Source: Flavobacteriales bacterium UBA4110
GTDB lineage: Bacteria; Bacteroidota; Bacteroidia; Flavobacteriales; Weeksellaceae
Length of the DNA stretch: 28,053 bases
Reading direction: 5' to 3'
Assembly (NCBI GenBank): GCA_002383165.1
Contig: DFXK01000003.1
Coordinates: 49,259 to 77,311, forward strand
The notes under the pieces were generated by a model that had not been told where the DNA came from, did no database searches, and worked only from the letters and a program-made list of their open reading frames with translations. The position numbers and the translations under genes were made by a program. Shown one piece after another: positions 1-8,793 of this stretch. Numbering within the stretch: position 1 is the first letter of the stretch; each line of letters opens with the position of its first letter.

Positions 1-22
1 TTCATTTCCCTTCCTCTCTGCA
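1..22. repeat. Left attachment-site copy (att direct repeat)
   Basis: The sequence TTCATTTCCCTTCCTCTCTG followed by CA is identical at 26185-26206, and the two copies diverge immediately after the CA (gaaatccc versus tttgtaag). The segment CCCTTCCTCTCTG could be the 3' half of a T-stem, an acceptor strand and a discriminator base of a plus-strand tRNA lying left of the window, a common integration target. The T-loop would read TTCATTT, without the conserved A58, so the tRNA assignment is only a suggestion. Confidence 0.85.
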
Positions 23-23
23 G

Positions 24-57
24 AAATCCCTGTAAAGTACTATTTACAGGGATTTTT
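24..57 (+). terminator. Strong hairpin terminator just inside the left end
   Basis: A perfect 13-bp stem pairs 24-36 (AAATCCCTGTAAA) with 43-55 (TTTACAGGGATTT) around a 6-nt loop, ending in a short T tract. It begins two bases after the att copy. If a gene, for example a tRNA, is read rightward into the element, this hairpin would replace the terminator that the insertion moved to 26229-26260. Confidence 0.65.
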
Positions 58-64
58 AATTTTC

Positions 65-87
65 AGGTGCCATAATAGGTGCTAGTT
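65..87. promoter_or_regulatory. Left-end recombinase arm-type motif pair
   Basis: Two AGGTGC-containing motifs (AGGTGCCA at 65-72 and TAGGTGCTAGTT at 76-87) lie 12 bp apart. The same pair with the same 12-bp spacing occurs at 26054-26076 just inside the right end, upstream of the integrase gene. Identical spacing at both termini and nowhere else noticed suggests binding sites for the integrase or its accessory factor. Confidence 0.6.
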
Positions 88-152
88 TGAAAAATTCATC
101 TTGACATCTTGTTATCAAGAATTTTTTACCAATAGTGTAAATATATTTATAA

Positions 153-452
153 TCATAAATTAATAAAAGTACTTCTCGTAGCACTATAATTTTTAAATCT
201 ATATAAGGTTTGTAACATTGAAGCAATTGTACAAGATTTACCACTTCCAGTATTTCCTAAAACAGCAGAATGACTCCCAAAAAATTTATCAATATCAATT
301 TTTACATCATAATCTGGGAAAATGATCGACTTTCCGATCGGCAAAGAAGTATATTTATTTTCACATGTACAATTACCTTGGTTACATTCTTCTGTTTTTT
401 GACAATTTATATCTTTAAACTTATCTTCTTCAAAAATAACGATACATGAAAA
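153..452 (-). pseudogene. HerA/DUF87-type ATPase fragment
   Basis: Read leftward, the open frame spans about 99 codons between stop codons at 453-455 and 153-155. It contains the phrase IGKSIIFPDYDVKIDIDKFF followed by a Walker A loop GNTGSGKSCT, which is typical of the HerA/FtsK-like ATPases found in bacterial antiphage and DNA-repair loci. No ATG is present in frame; only a TTG at 342-344 could start it. Intact family members have roughly 150 residues before this loop and several hundred after it, including Walker B, so both ends are missing. A second short frame at 56-244 overlaps it in another phase. It is probably the remnant of a lost defence gene. Confidence 0.65.
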
Positions 453-691
453 TCAATAAGTTAAAAGTCAACGGTACAAATAAGATGCAAAATAGCAATA
501 TTTATAATTAATAATTCAAAAATTAATTATTAAAAGTAATACATTTCAAATTGTTAATTTCAGATTTTAGTTTTTAGTTTTTTGAATACCATAATTATTT
601 CTAAAGAATTTCGCTTATGCTTATTTCCAGTTGACGGCTGTTGTCTTCGAGGAGGGCGATGCGGTGGGTGTGGTGCATATACTAAGAAATT

Positions 692-1387
692 TTATAGAGG
701 TAATTCGTTTAATATTTTCTTTTGCACTCTCCAGTTCGGTAAAAACTTATCCATCAAGATAATAAAGTTCTTATTATGATTTCTTTCTAATAGATGTACA
801 AGTTCATGCACAACAATATATTCTATGCAGTCGATTGGTTTCTTCGCCAATTCAATATTAAACCAAAGCATCCGTTTTTCAATACTACAGCTTCCCCATT
901 TGGTTTTCATTTTTCTGATACCAAAATTGACATCTAAAACATCCATTAATGTAGCGTAATCGAAAATTAATTTTCCAATTTTTGCTTCTAATTCTCTTTT
1001 GTACCAGCTATAAAGGGTATTCTGTTTTTGCTCTAAAGTAGCATTTGGTATTGCATAGAGTTCAATTGCATTATGTTTTAGAATTAATTTTGGCCGATTG
1101 GCTTCAATAACTTTTAGTAAATAACGCTTCCCTAAAAACTGATGACTTTCTTGAGTAATCATTAATTTAGGTTCTTCACGCTCTTGGCTTCTGAGCTTAT
1201 CCTGCTCTCTTTTAATCCAGCCTAACTTTGTAGCTGCATATATCTTCACCTTTTCCAAATCATAAAAATCAGGAGAAGCAATAGTTACTTTCCCATAAGG
1301 GGGATGAACACTTAAATGCAGGTTTTTAATCGCTTTAAAAGTGACTTCTATATCTACCGAACCTAAATGTATTATTTCAGTGGTCAT
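692..1387 (-). CDS. YgjP/DUF45-type zinc metallopeptidase
   Basis: A 231-aa protein with the hallmarks of the YgjP-like (SprT/WLM-related) putative metallopeptidases: the segment KMKTKWGSC near residue 160 and the zinc motif HELVH at 194-198, followed by ERNHNKNF with a third histidine at 204. Family members are predicted zinc proteases, are about this length and often sit beside type I restriction genes; substrates are not established. Its ATG overlaps the hsdR stop codon by one base (TAATG), so it is translationally coupled as the last gene of the restriction operon. No signal peptide is seen, so it should be cytoplasmic. The family call is firm; the role in restriction is inferred from position. 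Confidence 0.88.
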   Translation of the reverse strand: MTTEIIHLGSVDIEVTFKAIKNLHLSVHPPYGKVTIASPDFYDLEKVKIYAATKLGWIKREQDKLRSQEREEPKLMITQESHQFLGKRYLLKVIEANRPKLILKHNAIELYAIPNATLEQKQNTLYSWYKRELEAKIGKLIFDYATLMDVLDVNFGIRKMKTKWGSCSIEKRMLWFNIELAKKPIDCIEYIVVHELVHLLERNHNKNFIILMDKFLPNWRVQKKILNELPL

Positions 1388-4300
1388 TAATATTCGTCTT
1401 TATGAGCTTCAATGATTTTATAAATTTCTTCAACTTTACTTACGTCATCCAGTACATCAAAAATGGCTTTCTTTACCAACTTTTGCTTTGCTAGATTTTC
1501 TCTGAAACCTTCCTGCTTTGCATATTGAACTTTTTCTTCAAGTACCAGTGCCAATTTCTCGTTTCCATCTAACGTGTGATACAATGCCACTTTTCCTTTG
1601 GTGTTCAAAGATTTCGGAATATCATCTTTCTTACCCTGATTAACTTGACGGATGACCTCCGCCATCTCTTTCAAATAATCTCGGTAATTGATAGTCTCTT
1701 GTTTTCTTCGTTCAATCAATTCTTGCAATAAAACTGACATATGATCGAAATATTTAGGATCAAATAAATGATCTTCTACAATCTTGCTACGGACATTATT
1801 TTCTATGACCTCAGCAACTGCTTCCTGATTACCTTTGATCTCTTTTGGCAAACTATCAATGGCTTTATCCATATCTGTTTCCAGTAAATCCAATAACGAA
1901 ATATTCTCGAAAGGAGAAATCACCTCTGATTCTTCAGCTTTAATATATGTATCTATCAGGAAACGCATATCTGCTTCATAAGCTTTTAAATCAATGGTTT
2001 CACCCGAAGCAATACGAATGATTTCACGAAGGTTTAGATATTCATCAAGTTTATCATTAAACCTTTTTATTTCTGCATCCGTAAATTTTGCTGCAATAAA
2101 ATCTGCTTTTACATTTGAATAAGCTCTGATGTATTCTACAATAGCTTTATATAAAGCCATACGTTTATACTCTGTTGCTTTTAAGTCTTCCGGATTTTCA
2201 GTATTGCCACAAAAGTAGTGAATATAGGCTAAATCATTTTTCGGGGAAGCTACATTTTCGCAAATGCTTTCTACTGTTTCCAGTGCAGTAAACAAACGGT
2301 CTTTTGCTATTTTCAGACGGTCTTTCAATTGTACGCTTACTTGCTCCTGCGTAAAACCTTCACTGTCTAATTCAGAAGTATAAACATTGATTGCATCAGT
2401 CACATTGCCAAACAACTCCATATAATCAATGATGTAGCCATAGTCTTTATCATCGGTATCCAAACGGTTTACTCTGCAAATTGCCTGAAATAACGTGTGA
2501 TCCTGCATTCGCTTATCAATATAAATGTAGGTACAAGGTGGTGCGTCGAAACCTGTCAGTAACTTAGAAACTACAATCAGCAACTTCGTTCTTGCAGGTT
2601 CTTTACGAAAACTCTCTTTAGAATCCGTTTCGTAAGTTTCTGTTTTAGATTTATTTCCTTTTAGGCTTACATTCTGTAAAAGATCTGTGTACGTTTTATA
2701 AATAAACTGTTTATCTGTTTCGCTATCTGCTCCTGTATCCTCCAATGAAACATCTCCAGCATTAGGATTATAAGAAGTGATGATAGCACATCTGTTTTTA
2801 AGTTCAGTATTTAAAAATAAATTATAGTATTTACAAGCCTCATAAATACTGGATGCTACAAGAATAGCATTGCCATTTTGGGATCTCAATCGTGGTTTAA
2901 CAGAGAAATCAACCACAATATCAGCAACAATCTTTTCCATTCTGCTTTTAGAACTCAATACGTTTTGCATCGTACCCCATTTCTTCTTAAGTTCATTCTT
3001 TTGGAAATCATTTAAACCTGCTGTCTTTGCTTCAAACCATTGGTCTACTTTGGTTTGAGACGTCAGATTTTGTTCAATAGAACGACCTTCATACATCAGA
3101 TCTTTCACAACTCCATCTTCTACTGCTTCATTAAATTTATAGGTATGAATGTATCTTCCAAATACATCCATTGTTGTTTTCTTATCCTCTTTTAATAACG
3201 GTGTTCCTGTGAAGCCAATAAATACAGCGTTATGCAAAACTGCTTTCATTACTTGGTTCAGCTTACCACTTTGTGTACGGTGACATTCATCAATAAAAAC
3301 AAAAATCTCTCCTTGTGTTTGTACAGGATTGTCTTGTAAATCTTTTATAAAAGCATTAAAATCAGTTTCTGTTTTATTACCAAACTTATGAATAAGCGAA
3401 CAAACCAACCTCGGTCTTGAAGAAGTTAAAAACTGCATCAATTCTTTTCCTGATCTTGTTTTGGCAACATCGGTTTCGCCCACATCTTTAAAGACCCTTT
3501 CTATCTGATCATCGAGTTCGGTACGGTCGGTTAAAATGACAATTCGTGAATTGGAAACATTCTCTAAAATCCACTTTCCGAGCATCACCATCATCAGTGA
3601 TTTTCCAGAACCTTGCGTATGCCAAATAATACCACCTTCCTTTTTACGTACAAAACCCTGAGCTTCTTTCAAAGCAAAATACTGGTGTGGGCGAGGCAAT
3701 TTCTTTACACCTGCATCGAACACTACACCGTTGTAAATGATATCAAGAAGTCGCTCTTTAGTGCATAATTTTTTAAGATACTTATCTAATTTATAACCTT
3801 CATTATCGGCTTCATCTTCTTTCCACGACAAGTAATATTTTGATTGGGTCTCTATGGTTCCGTATTTTAAACCCTGTGTATTATTCCCTGCCATCAGTAA
3901 TTGTACAGTCGTATAAAACCACTCGTTAAATAATACTTTTTGATTGGAAATAGATTGGTTAATACTCTCCGAAATATCAGTCGTTCCTCTTTTTAACTCC
4001 AGAACCCCAATTGCAATTCCATTGATATATAAAACGACATCCGGACGGCGGTTGTTTTCACCTTTCGTGAGCGTCACTTCTTCTGCAATACCAAATTCAT
4101 TTTTATTAAAGTCATTCCAATCAATCGGGAAAATGGTATCGAATTGCTCACCCAAATCTGGTCTTGCTTTTACCCCATAACGCAAAAGTGAATACATTTC
4201 TTTGTTACGATTATATAAATTGCCCGAATTGGTGGTTGCCCAATCATATACTTCTTTTACGGCTTTATCTGCCAAAGTTTCTGAATAGCCACGCTCCATC

Positions 4301-4440
4301 AGATTCTTTTTCAAAATATCAACTTCTACGTTGCTGTTGTGCTCTCTTTTTTCCCAGTTGCCATAATACGTGTAACTTAATTCTTTTTGGAAAAGTTGGA
4401 TGATGCGATTTTGGGTGATGCGTTCTATGGGGTTGATCAT
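1387..4440 (-). CDS. hsdR: Type I restriction enzyme, R subunit
   Basis: A 1017-aa HsdR, of normal length. The N-terminal nuclease domain shows a PD-(D/E)xK core with D134 and the E148/K150 pair in GVLELKRG. It is followed by a superfamily 2 translocase with Walker A HTQGSGKS at about 274-281 and a DECH box at about 384-387, then the helicase second lobe (phrase RMQDHTLFQAICRVNR) and a helical C-terminal region that would contact HsdM. In complex with HsdM and HsdS it cleaves unmethylated DNA after ATP-driven translocation. It follows the large helicase gene by 27 bp and overlaps the metallopeptidase start. No frameshift or missing catalytic residue is visible, so restriction is probably active. 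Confidence 0.97.
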   Translation of the reverse strand: MINPIERITQNRIIQLFQKELSYTYYGNWEKREHNSNVEVDILKKNLMERGYSETLADKAVKEVYDWATTNSGNLYNRNKEMYSLLRYGVKARPDLGEQFDTIFPIDWNDFNKNEFGIAEEVTLTKGENNRRPDVVLYINGIAIGVLELKRGTTDISESINQSISNQKVLFNEWFYTTVQLLMAGNNTQGLKYGTIETQSKYYLSWKEDEADNEGYKLDKYLKKLCTKERLLDIIYNGVVFDAGVKKLPRPHQYFALKEAQGFVRKKEGGIIWHTQGSGKSLMMVMLGKWILENVSNSRIVILTDRTELDDQIERVFKDVGETDVAKTRSGKELMQFLTSSRPRLVCSLIHKFGNKTETDFNAFIKDLQDNPVQTQGEIFVFIDECHRTQSGKLNQVMKAVLHNAVFIGFTGTPLLKEDKKTTMDVFGRYIHTYKFNEAVEDGVVKDLMYEGRSIEQNLTSQTKVDQWFEAKTAGLNDFQKNELKKKWGTMQNVLSSKSRMEKIVADIVVDFSVKPRLRSQNGNAILVASSIYEACKYYNLFLNTELKNRCAIITSYNPNAGDVSLEDTGADSETDKQFIYKTYTDLLQNVSLKGNKSKTETYETDSKESFRKEPARTKLLIVVSKLLTGFDAPPCTYIYIDKRMQDHTLFQAICRVNRLDTDDKDYGYIIDYMELFGNVTDAINVYTSELDSEGFTQEQVSVQLKDRLKIAKDRLFTALETVESICENVASPKNDLAYIHYFCGNTENPEDLKATEYKRMALYKAIVEYIRAYSNVKADFIAAKFTDAEIKRFNDKLDEYLNLREIIRIASGETIDLKAYEADMRFLIDTYIKAEESEVISPFENISLLDLLETDMDKAIDSLPKEIKGNQEAVAEVIENNVRSKIVEDHLFDPKYFDHMSVLLQELIERRKQETINYRDYLKEMAEVIRQVNQGKKDDIPKSLNTKGKVALYHTLDGNEKLALVLEEKVQYAKQEGFRENLAKQKLVKKAIFDVLDDVSKVEEIYKIIEAHKDEY

Positions 4441-4467
4441 AGTGATTGTGTTTTGTCAATTACGAAC

Positions 4468-7400
4468 CTAATTTTTTTTTATCTCGTCAATTATTCTCTG
4501 GGCTTCTATCGTAAGATTTTCACTTTCGTAGGTAACCAACAATTGATTTGGAAAATACTTATCATACCATTTCTGCTTCTCTTCCCATCGCTGTTTGTAT
4601 TTTGGTAAATGCAACATTCCTACGTGTTCCCAATAGTATGTTTTCCCATTAACATTAATTGTAAAATCTGGGAGATAAAATGTTTTATCAGGAGCATACA
4701 ATAGCGTTTCATATTTAAAACTGGTCATTTCGTTAGTAACCAAGAGGTTGGTAATGATCACTTCAGATTTGCTTCTTACCAAATATTCACTTAGGGTTGC
4801 TTGAACTTTTCCTTCCTCGTACCAACCTCCCATATTTGAAAATTCGATCGGCAATGGTCTAAACGCAAATAAGGAAGAATTTATAAATTTTAGCTTTGAG
4901 CGTTCTGGCCTCCTTAAAGACTGAAGAATACTCAAGTCTTTCTCAATAAAAATTCTAAGTTTTGTTTTTGCTCGTGTAATTCCTGTATAGATTAATTCTG
5001 TGGAAAGCAAAGTTTGCTTAGATTGTGGTATAATTAAATATAGATAACTGAACTCGCTTCCCTGAGATTTATGAACTGATATCGCATAACCTAATTCTAT
5101 ATTTTCAACTACTTGATTTTCGTTATTAAACTCAATATAATATTGGGGCTGCCTATTGAATTTTACATTAAATCTCTTGATGTTTGTAGAATAATGATAG
5201 GATTTTTTATCGAACGGATGCATCCAAACCTGGCCAATTTCTCCATTATAAACAGCGACACGTTCCCATTTATCGATTTTATAGTTATTATACCAGTAAG
5301 AGTTTAAACCAGCTCGATTAGCAAATTGAATAATTTTATCAAAATAGGTTATTCCGCCGAGCAATCCTTTTTGAGCGTTTTTACTATTAAGATTTGTTTG
5401 AAGTACTTTATTTAAGTGCTCCGTTCCAAATAATTCTCCTCTATAGGGCGAAACCACTTGATAATTCATAATATTATCGTTTCCGCTCTGTTCCATATCA
5501 CTTTTTATAGAGGAGATTAGTTTTTCTTCCAGAGAAACATCATCTTCCCAAATAAGAACTTTTACATCTTGATCTAATTCACCATTTTCATTTATTTTTC
5601 TCAGTATATCTTCGGTGTCAGATTTGCTTTCAAAAGAATGTCCATCTTCTAGTACATAAATAGAGGCCAAATCAATAATGCCTGTGCCCTTGCCGTCAAT
5701 CCTATTTTCCATTTGGCGCATATTATCACGCAAATGACCATACGCTTCCTCATCAATCTCTTTGATAAATTCAATAGTTTCTGCAAAAACTTTTCCCTTC
5801 CCAATGGGTGGTAACTGATTTGGATCTCCCACAAATATCATGCGCTTGGCATAATCCCAATTAATGGCTTTGAATAAGGTTGCCATTAGGGTCAAGTCAT
5901 TCATTGAAGTTTCATCAACAATGTAGGTTGTGATATCACTCTCTTTTTTGCCTCCTTCTTTTTTGAAAGTAAAATTAGGATTGAGCCAACCTTTACTTGC
6001 TAAAAATTGATGAATGGTCTTCGCCTCTTCACCAGTTGCTTCCTTCATTCTGTCTGAAGCTTTACCAGTAGGCGCTAGAAGCAAACACTTTTCAGTATTA
6101 TTTGAACTGAATTTTATCGCTTTTATAATCGCATTGATGACCGTTGTTTTACCGGTACCTGCTGCACCTGATAAGATACTGATAGGCTTTCTAAAAATTT
6201 GCTGGCAAACCAAAACCTGACTTTCGACGGCAGTTCTATATTCTTCTGGAGCTTTTGTATCCAAATCACAATCCGTTTTGATGATTTCGTTTTGCCATTT
6301 CGCTCCGGTAAAAGGTCTTTGCACATCTATTGCCAACCGTCCAACCAAATTTCGAATTTGTTTTTCAATTATCCGCTCTTGCTCGTAGATGTCTTTCAGA
6401 TAGACATAAGTAATATTCTCTGCTGTTCTAAAAAAAAGCTTCTCTTCAAAAAATTCCTTTTCAAAATCAATGTATCCTTTATTAAATTGAATATTTTTCC
6501 ATTCAGGATAAACACCCATTTTTTGGTTTACCTTTTCTAGAATAGTGTCTTGATCTAAAAAAGAATGAACATCCTCTTTTTTGAGACAATCAATAATCAA
6601 AGCACGAAGTCTTCTGTTATCATCTTTGGGAATTAAAATATCCAAACTCAATTCCTGAGACGGTAACACTGCGTGGTCAATCTTTTCAAAGTTGATGATA
6701 TCGCTTGCATCAATACCAATGTATTCCTCCTGAATGATAAAAGGGTTTTCAAGGATTGCGTCGATGGAGGAACAAATATTATTCTGCTCTCTTTTATCAT
6801 CCAATATCAGCTTGATCTGACTGGTTTTTAAATCAATTCTTGACAGTATATTTTCAATTAAATCTCGCTTGTTTTGATTCTCCAACTTAATACACCAGTT
6901 TTTCTGATAAGCTTTTAGTGTAAATGGATTAATTAAATTATCTACAAAATCTGTAAGTTTTTTATCATTCAGATATCTAAAAATAGTTTCTTTTGCTTCA
7001 ATTCCTTCGTTTATGGCTACCGCTTTTTTGTAGAAATCCATAAATTCCGGCATTTCCAAAGCTTCCAAAGCAGAATTTAGCCCAGGATAAGGCCCTCTTT
7101 TTTTCCAAAGTTCATTTTGCAATGATACCAACCAGGTCTTTCTTTCTGCCCAATTTTCTGTATGGTCTATGTCGATCAAAAAATCTACAATTTCTGTCAA
7201 ACGTTCTACATAGATCAATGCGTCATCATCAGATATATGTTTTGTACCGTATTTAAAATTATCTGAAATTTCTGGTACATAGGTTATCCTTTCTAATATT
7301 TCTGGTTGGTTTCTGTACTTATGGTAAGGAATTGCAAATCCTTCGTCGGGGAATTTAGATGTGATAGGCAATTGCCATACAAATCCATCTGCATATTTCT

Positions 7401-7986
7401 TTTTATTTTCTTCAGATACATTTTCGTAAAACATCACCTCTCCAATTCGCTTAATTCTGGAGATTCCTACCAGCACAAAATTTCTATCGTCCTCTTCGCT
7501 GAAGGGATTACTTTTGTTGGCATAATAAAATACAAGACTTTCGTTAGGTATTACTTCCTTAAAGAAATTTTTAGCTGCAGCTAATCTTTTCGTATAATTA
7601 TAGGTCTGCGATGAATCTTTATCAGCCTTAATATCGTCAGAATACATCTGTTCATAGGGCCAAATACAGGCTGTAGAAGCCGGAATTTCAAACTGTATGC
7701 CTTTGGAATTATCCTTAAAGAAATCAGGCGGATTACTTTCTCCCTTGATTGCAGCATTTCCAAAAGCATTGATGCTGTAAGAACAAGGTGGTATGCCGTC
7801 AATTGCTGAACAATGACATCCTGCTACATTTTCTTGCTCTTCCCAATCCAAGTCTCTGTCTTGCGAAATTAAATCACCTGGATAGGAATGCTGACCCACA
7901 CAATGGGTATTGGCTCTTGGATTTTTGCAAATATGCCCGTTCCAGCCGTCATCGTGCCAAGCTAATCGTAAGGAGATATGTTTCAT
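4468..7986 (-). CDS. RecD-like SF1 helicase with C-terminal PD-(D/E)xK-like domain
   Basis: A 1172-aa multidomain protein. Residues 1-100 form a Cys-rich module (HDDGWNGHICKNPRANTHC, then CHC near 57-59 and C68) that may bind metal. About 590-1010 is a superfamily 1 helicase of RecD/UvrD type: Walker A GAAGTGKT at 607-614, Walker B VDETSM near 690-695, GDPNQLPPIG at 720-729, VHKSQGSEF near 971-979 and TGITRAK near 1001-1007. About 1060-1160 looks like a restriction-endonuclease fold, with SE at 1074-1075, PDF at 1106-1108 and WEH at 1119-1121; the last position has H where K is usual. It starts inside the 95-aa gene by an ATGA overlap and precedes hsdR, so it belongs to the restriction operon. 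A DNA-processing or defence role is inferred; I know no name for it. Confidence 0.85.
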   Translation of the reverse strand: MKHISLRLAWHDDGWNGHICKNPRANTHCVGQHSYPGDLISQDRDLDWEEQENVAGCHCSAIDGIPPCSYSINAFGNAAIKGESNPPDFFKDNSKGIQFEIPASTACIWPYEQMYSDDIKADKDSSQTYNYTKRLAAAKNFFKEVIPNESLVFYYANKSNPFSEEDDRNFVLVGISRIKRIGEVMFYENVSEENKKKYADGFVWQLPITSKFPDEGFAIPYHKYRNQPEILERITYVPEISDNFKYGTKHISDDDALIYVERLTEIVDFLIDIDHTENWAERKTWLVSLQNELWKKRGPYPGLNSALEALEMPEFMDFYKKAVAINEGIEAKETIFRYLNDKKLTDFVDNLINPFTLKAYQKNWCIKLENQNKRDLIENILSRIDLKTSQIKLILDDKREQNNICSSIDAILENPFIIQEEYIGIDASDIINFEKIDHAVLPSQELSLDILIPKDDNRRLRALIIDCLKKEDVHSFLDQDTILEKVNQKMGVYPEWKNIQFNKGYIDFEKEFFEEKLFFRTAENITYVYLKDIYEQERIIEKQIRNLVGRLAIDVQRPFTGAKWQNEIIKTDCDLDTKAPEEYRTAVESQVLVCQQIFRKPISILSGAAGTGKTTVINAIIKAIKFSSNNTEKCLLLAPTGKASDRMKEATGEEAKTIHQFLASKGWLNPNFTFKKEGGKKESDITTYIVDETSMNDLTLMATLFKAINWDYAKRMIFVGDPNQLPPIGKGKVFAETIEFIKEIDEEAYGHLRDNMRQMENRIDGKGTGIIDLASIYVLEDGHSFESKSDTEDILRKINENGELDQDVKVLIWEDDVSLEEKLISSIKSDMEQSGNDNIMNYQVVSPYRGELFGTEHLNKVLQTNLNSKNAQKGLLGGITYFDKIIQFANRAGLNSYWYNNYKIDKWERVAVYNGEIGQVWMHPFDKKSYHYSTNIKRFNVKFNRQPQYYIEFNNENQVVENIELGYAISVHKSQGSEFSYLYLIIPQSKQTLLSTELIYTGITRAKTKLRIFIEKDLSILQSLRRPERSKLKFINSSLFAFRPLPIEFSNMGGWYEEGKVQATLSEYLVRSKSEVIITNLLVTNEMTSFKYETLLYAPDKTFYLPDFTINVNGKTYYWEHVGMLHLPKYKQRWEEKQKWYDKYFPNQLLVTYESENLTIEAQRIIDEIKKN

Positions 7987-8270
7987 TTGCTAAAAATGTT
8001 TTTAATTATTCGATTTACTGAAAATTTAAAAATGGTAATAATTTCTTTTTTAGAGAATTGATTCTCTTTAATACTTTCAATAATCATCCTATTAAAATCT
8101 GTCCAAGGAATTTCTGCAGATCCTCTAATATTAAAACCGCCATCTTCCTTGTTGTAACGATTTCTTATAGCAAAATCCTTTTCCTCCCAGCCTTTTGACC
8201 ACGTGCCATCTCCCCATTCAATTGAATAATTAGGTAAGTCTTTAAAAAATTTAGAGTGTCTTACTTTCAT
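7983..8270 (-). CDS. Small unknown protein coupled to the helicase
   Basis: A 95-aa protein I do not recognise. It is rich in Trp, Asp and Gly in its first half (IEWGDGTWSKGWEEKDFAIR) and helical and Lys-rich in its second half. There is no signal peptide, membrane span or obvious metal site. Its stop codon overlaps the helicase ATG (ATGA), which strongly suggests that the two are co-translated and that it is a real gene. It lies 26 bp after the 158-aa membrane protein. It could be a partner or regulator of the helicase-nuclease, but nothing in the sequence proves this. Confidence 0.7.
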   Translation of the reverse strand: MKVRHSKFFKDLPNYSIEWGDGTWSKGWEEKDFAIRNRYNKEDGGFNIRGSAEIPWTDFNRMIIESIKENQFSKKEIITIFKFSVNRIIKNIFSK

Positions 8271-8296
8271 CGATATTAGTTTTTTATAGTGCTTAT

Positions 8297-8773
8297 TTAG
8301 TTTTCTTTAAAGAAATCACGTCCTTGTTTTAAATAATAAGATTCATACTTTTCATCTTTTGTTTCCTCTTCCCAAAGCTCTCTCACTACAGTGTAGCCGT
8401 CATAATAAAACTTCATTCCTTTATTCCAGCTTTTCCATACTTCTTTTGAGATTCTTTCTTTTTCTTTCCAATAAAACTGCTCTGCGCACAAATTAAAGTA
8501 ATCTATTAGTACATTATACATAGATTTATTTTCAATTAATGATTCGGTAGCTTTTAGTTCTTCAGTTGAACCTATATTTGACAATAATGTTAAACTGTCA
8601 TTCAATTCATCATATCTCTTATTAAATTCAGTGAATAAATCCTTTTCCATTTTTTCACGTGATAGATCAAGATTATTCTTTTGATATTTATTTGCAATAT
8701 AGGCTGCAATAAGTGCTGCAAAAATAGTCGCAATTGTTGAAGTGAATTTTGAACTAATTTCTAATATTTCCAT
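8297..8773 (-). CDS. Membrane-anchored small protein of unknown function
   Basis: A 158-aa protein with one N-terminal hydrophobic segment (about residues 10-28, STIATIFAALIAAYIANKY) followed by a basic, Asn-rich stretch and a long helical soluble domain with many Trp, Tyr and Glu residues. The topology resembles single-span proteins with a cytoplasmic helical domain that are often found in phage-defence islands, but I cannot place it in a family. It sits 20 bp downstream of hsdS and is the first of the non-canonical genes inserted between hsdS and hsdR. Expression with the restriction operon is likely. Confidence 0.75.
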   Translation of the reverse strand: MEILEISSKFTSTIATIFAALIAAYIANKYQKNNLDLSREKMEKDLFTEFNKRYDELNDSLTLLSNIGSTEELKATESLIENKSMYNVLIDYFNLCAEQFYWKEKERISKEVWKSWNKGMKFYYDGYTVVRELWEEETKDEKYESYYLKQGRDFFKEN

Positions 8774-8793
8774 AGTTTAGTTTTTATTTATAA

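Noticed and set aside
56..244. A 62-codon minus-strand frame at the left end
   Set aside because: It overlaps the HerA fragment in another phase and runs through the arm-type motifs; no domain is visible.
582..779. A 65-codon plus-strand frame with a GGRCGGCG-like stretch
   Set aside because: It overlaps the end of the metallopeptidase gene on the other strand and shows no family features; the rest of 453-691 holds no gene that I can support.
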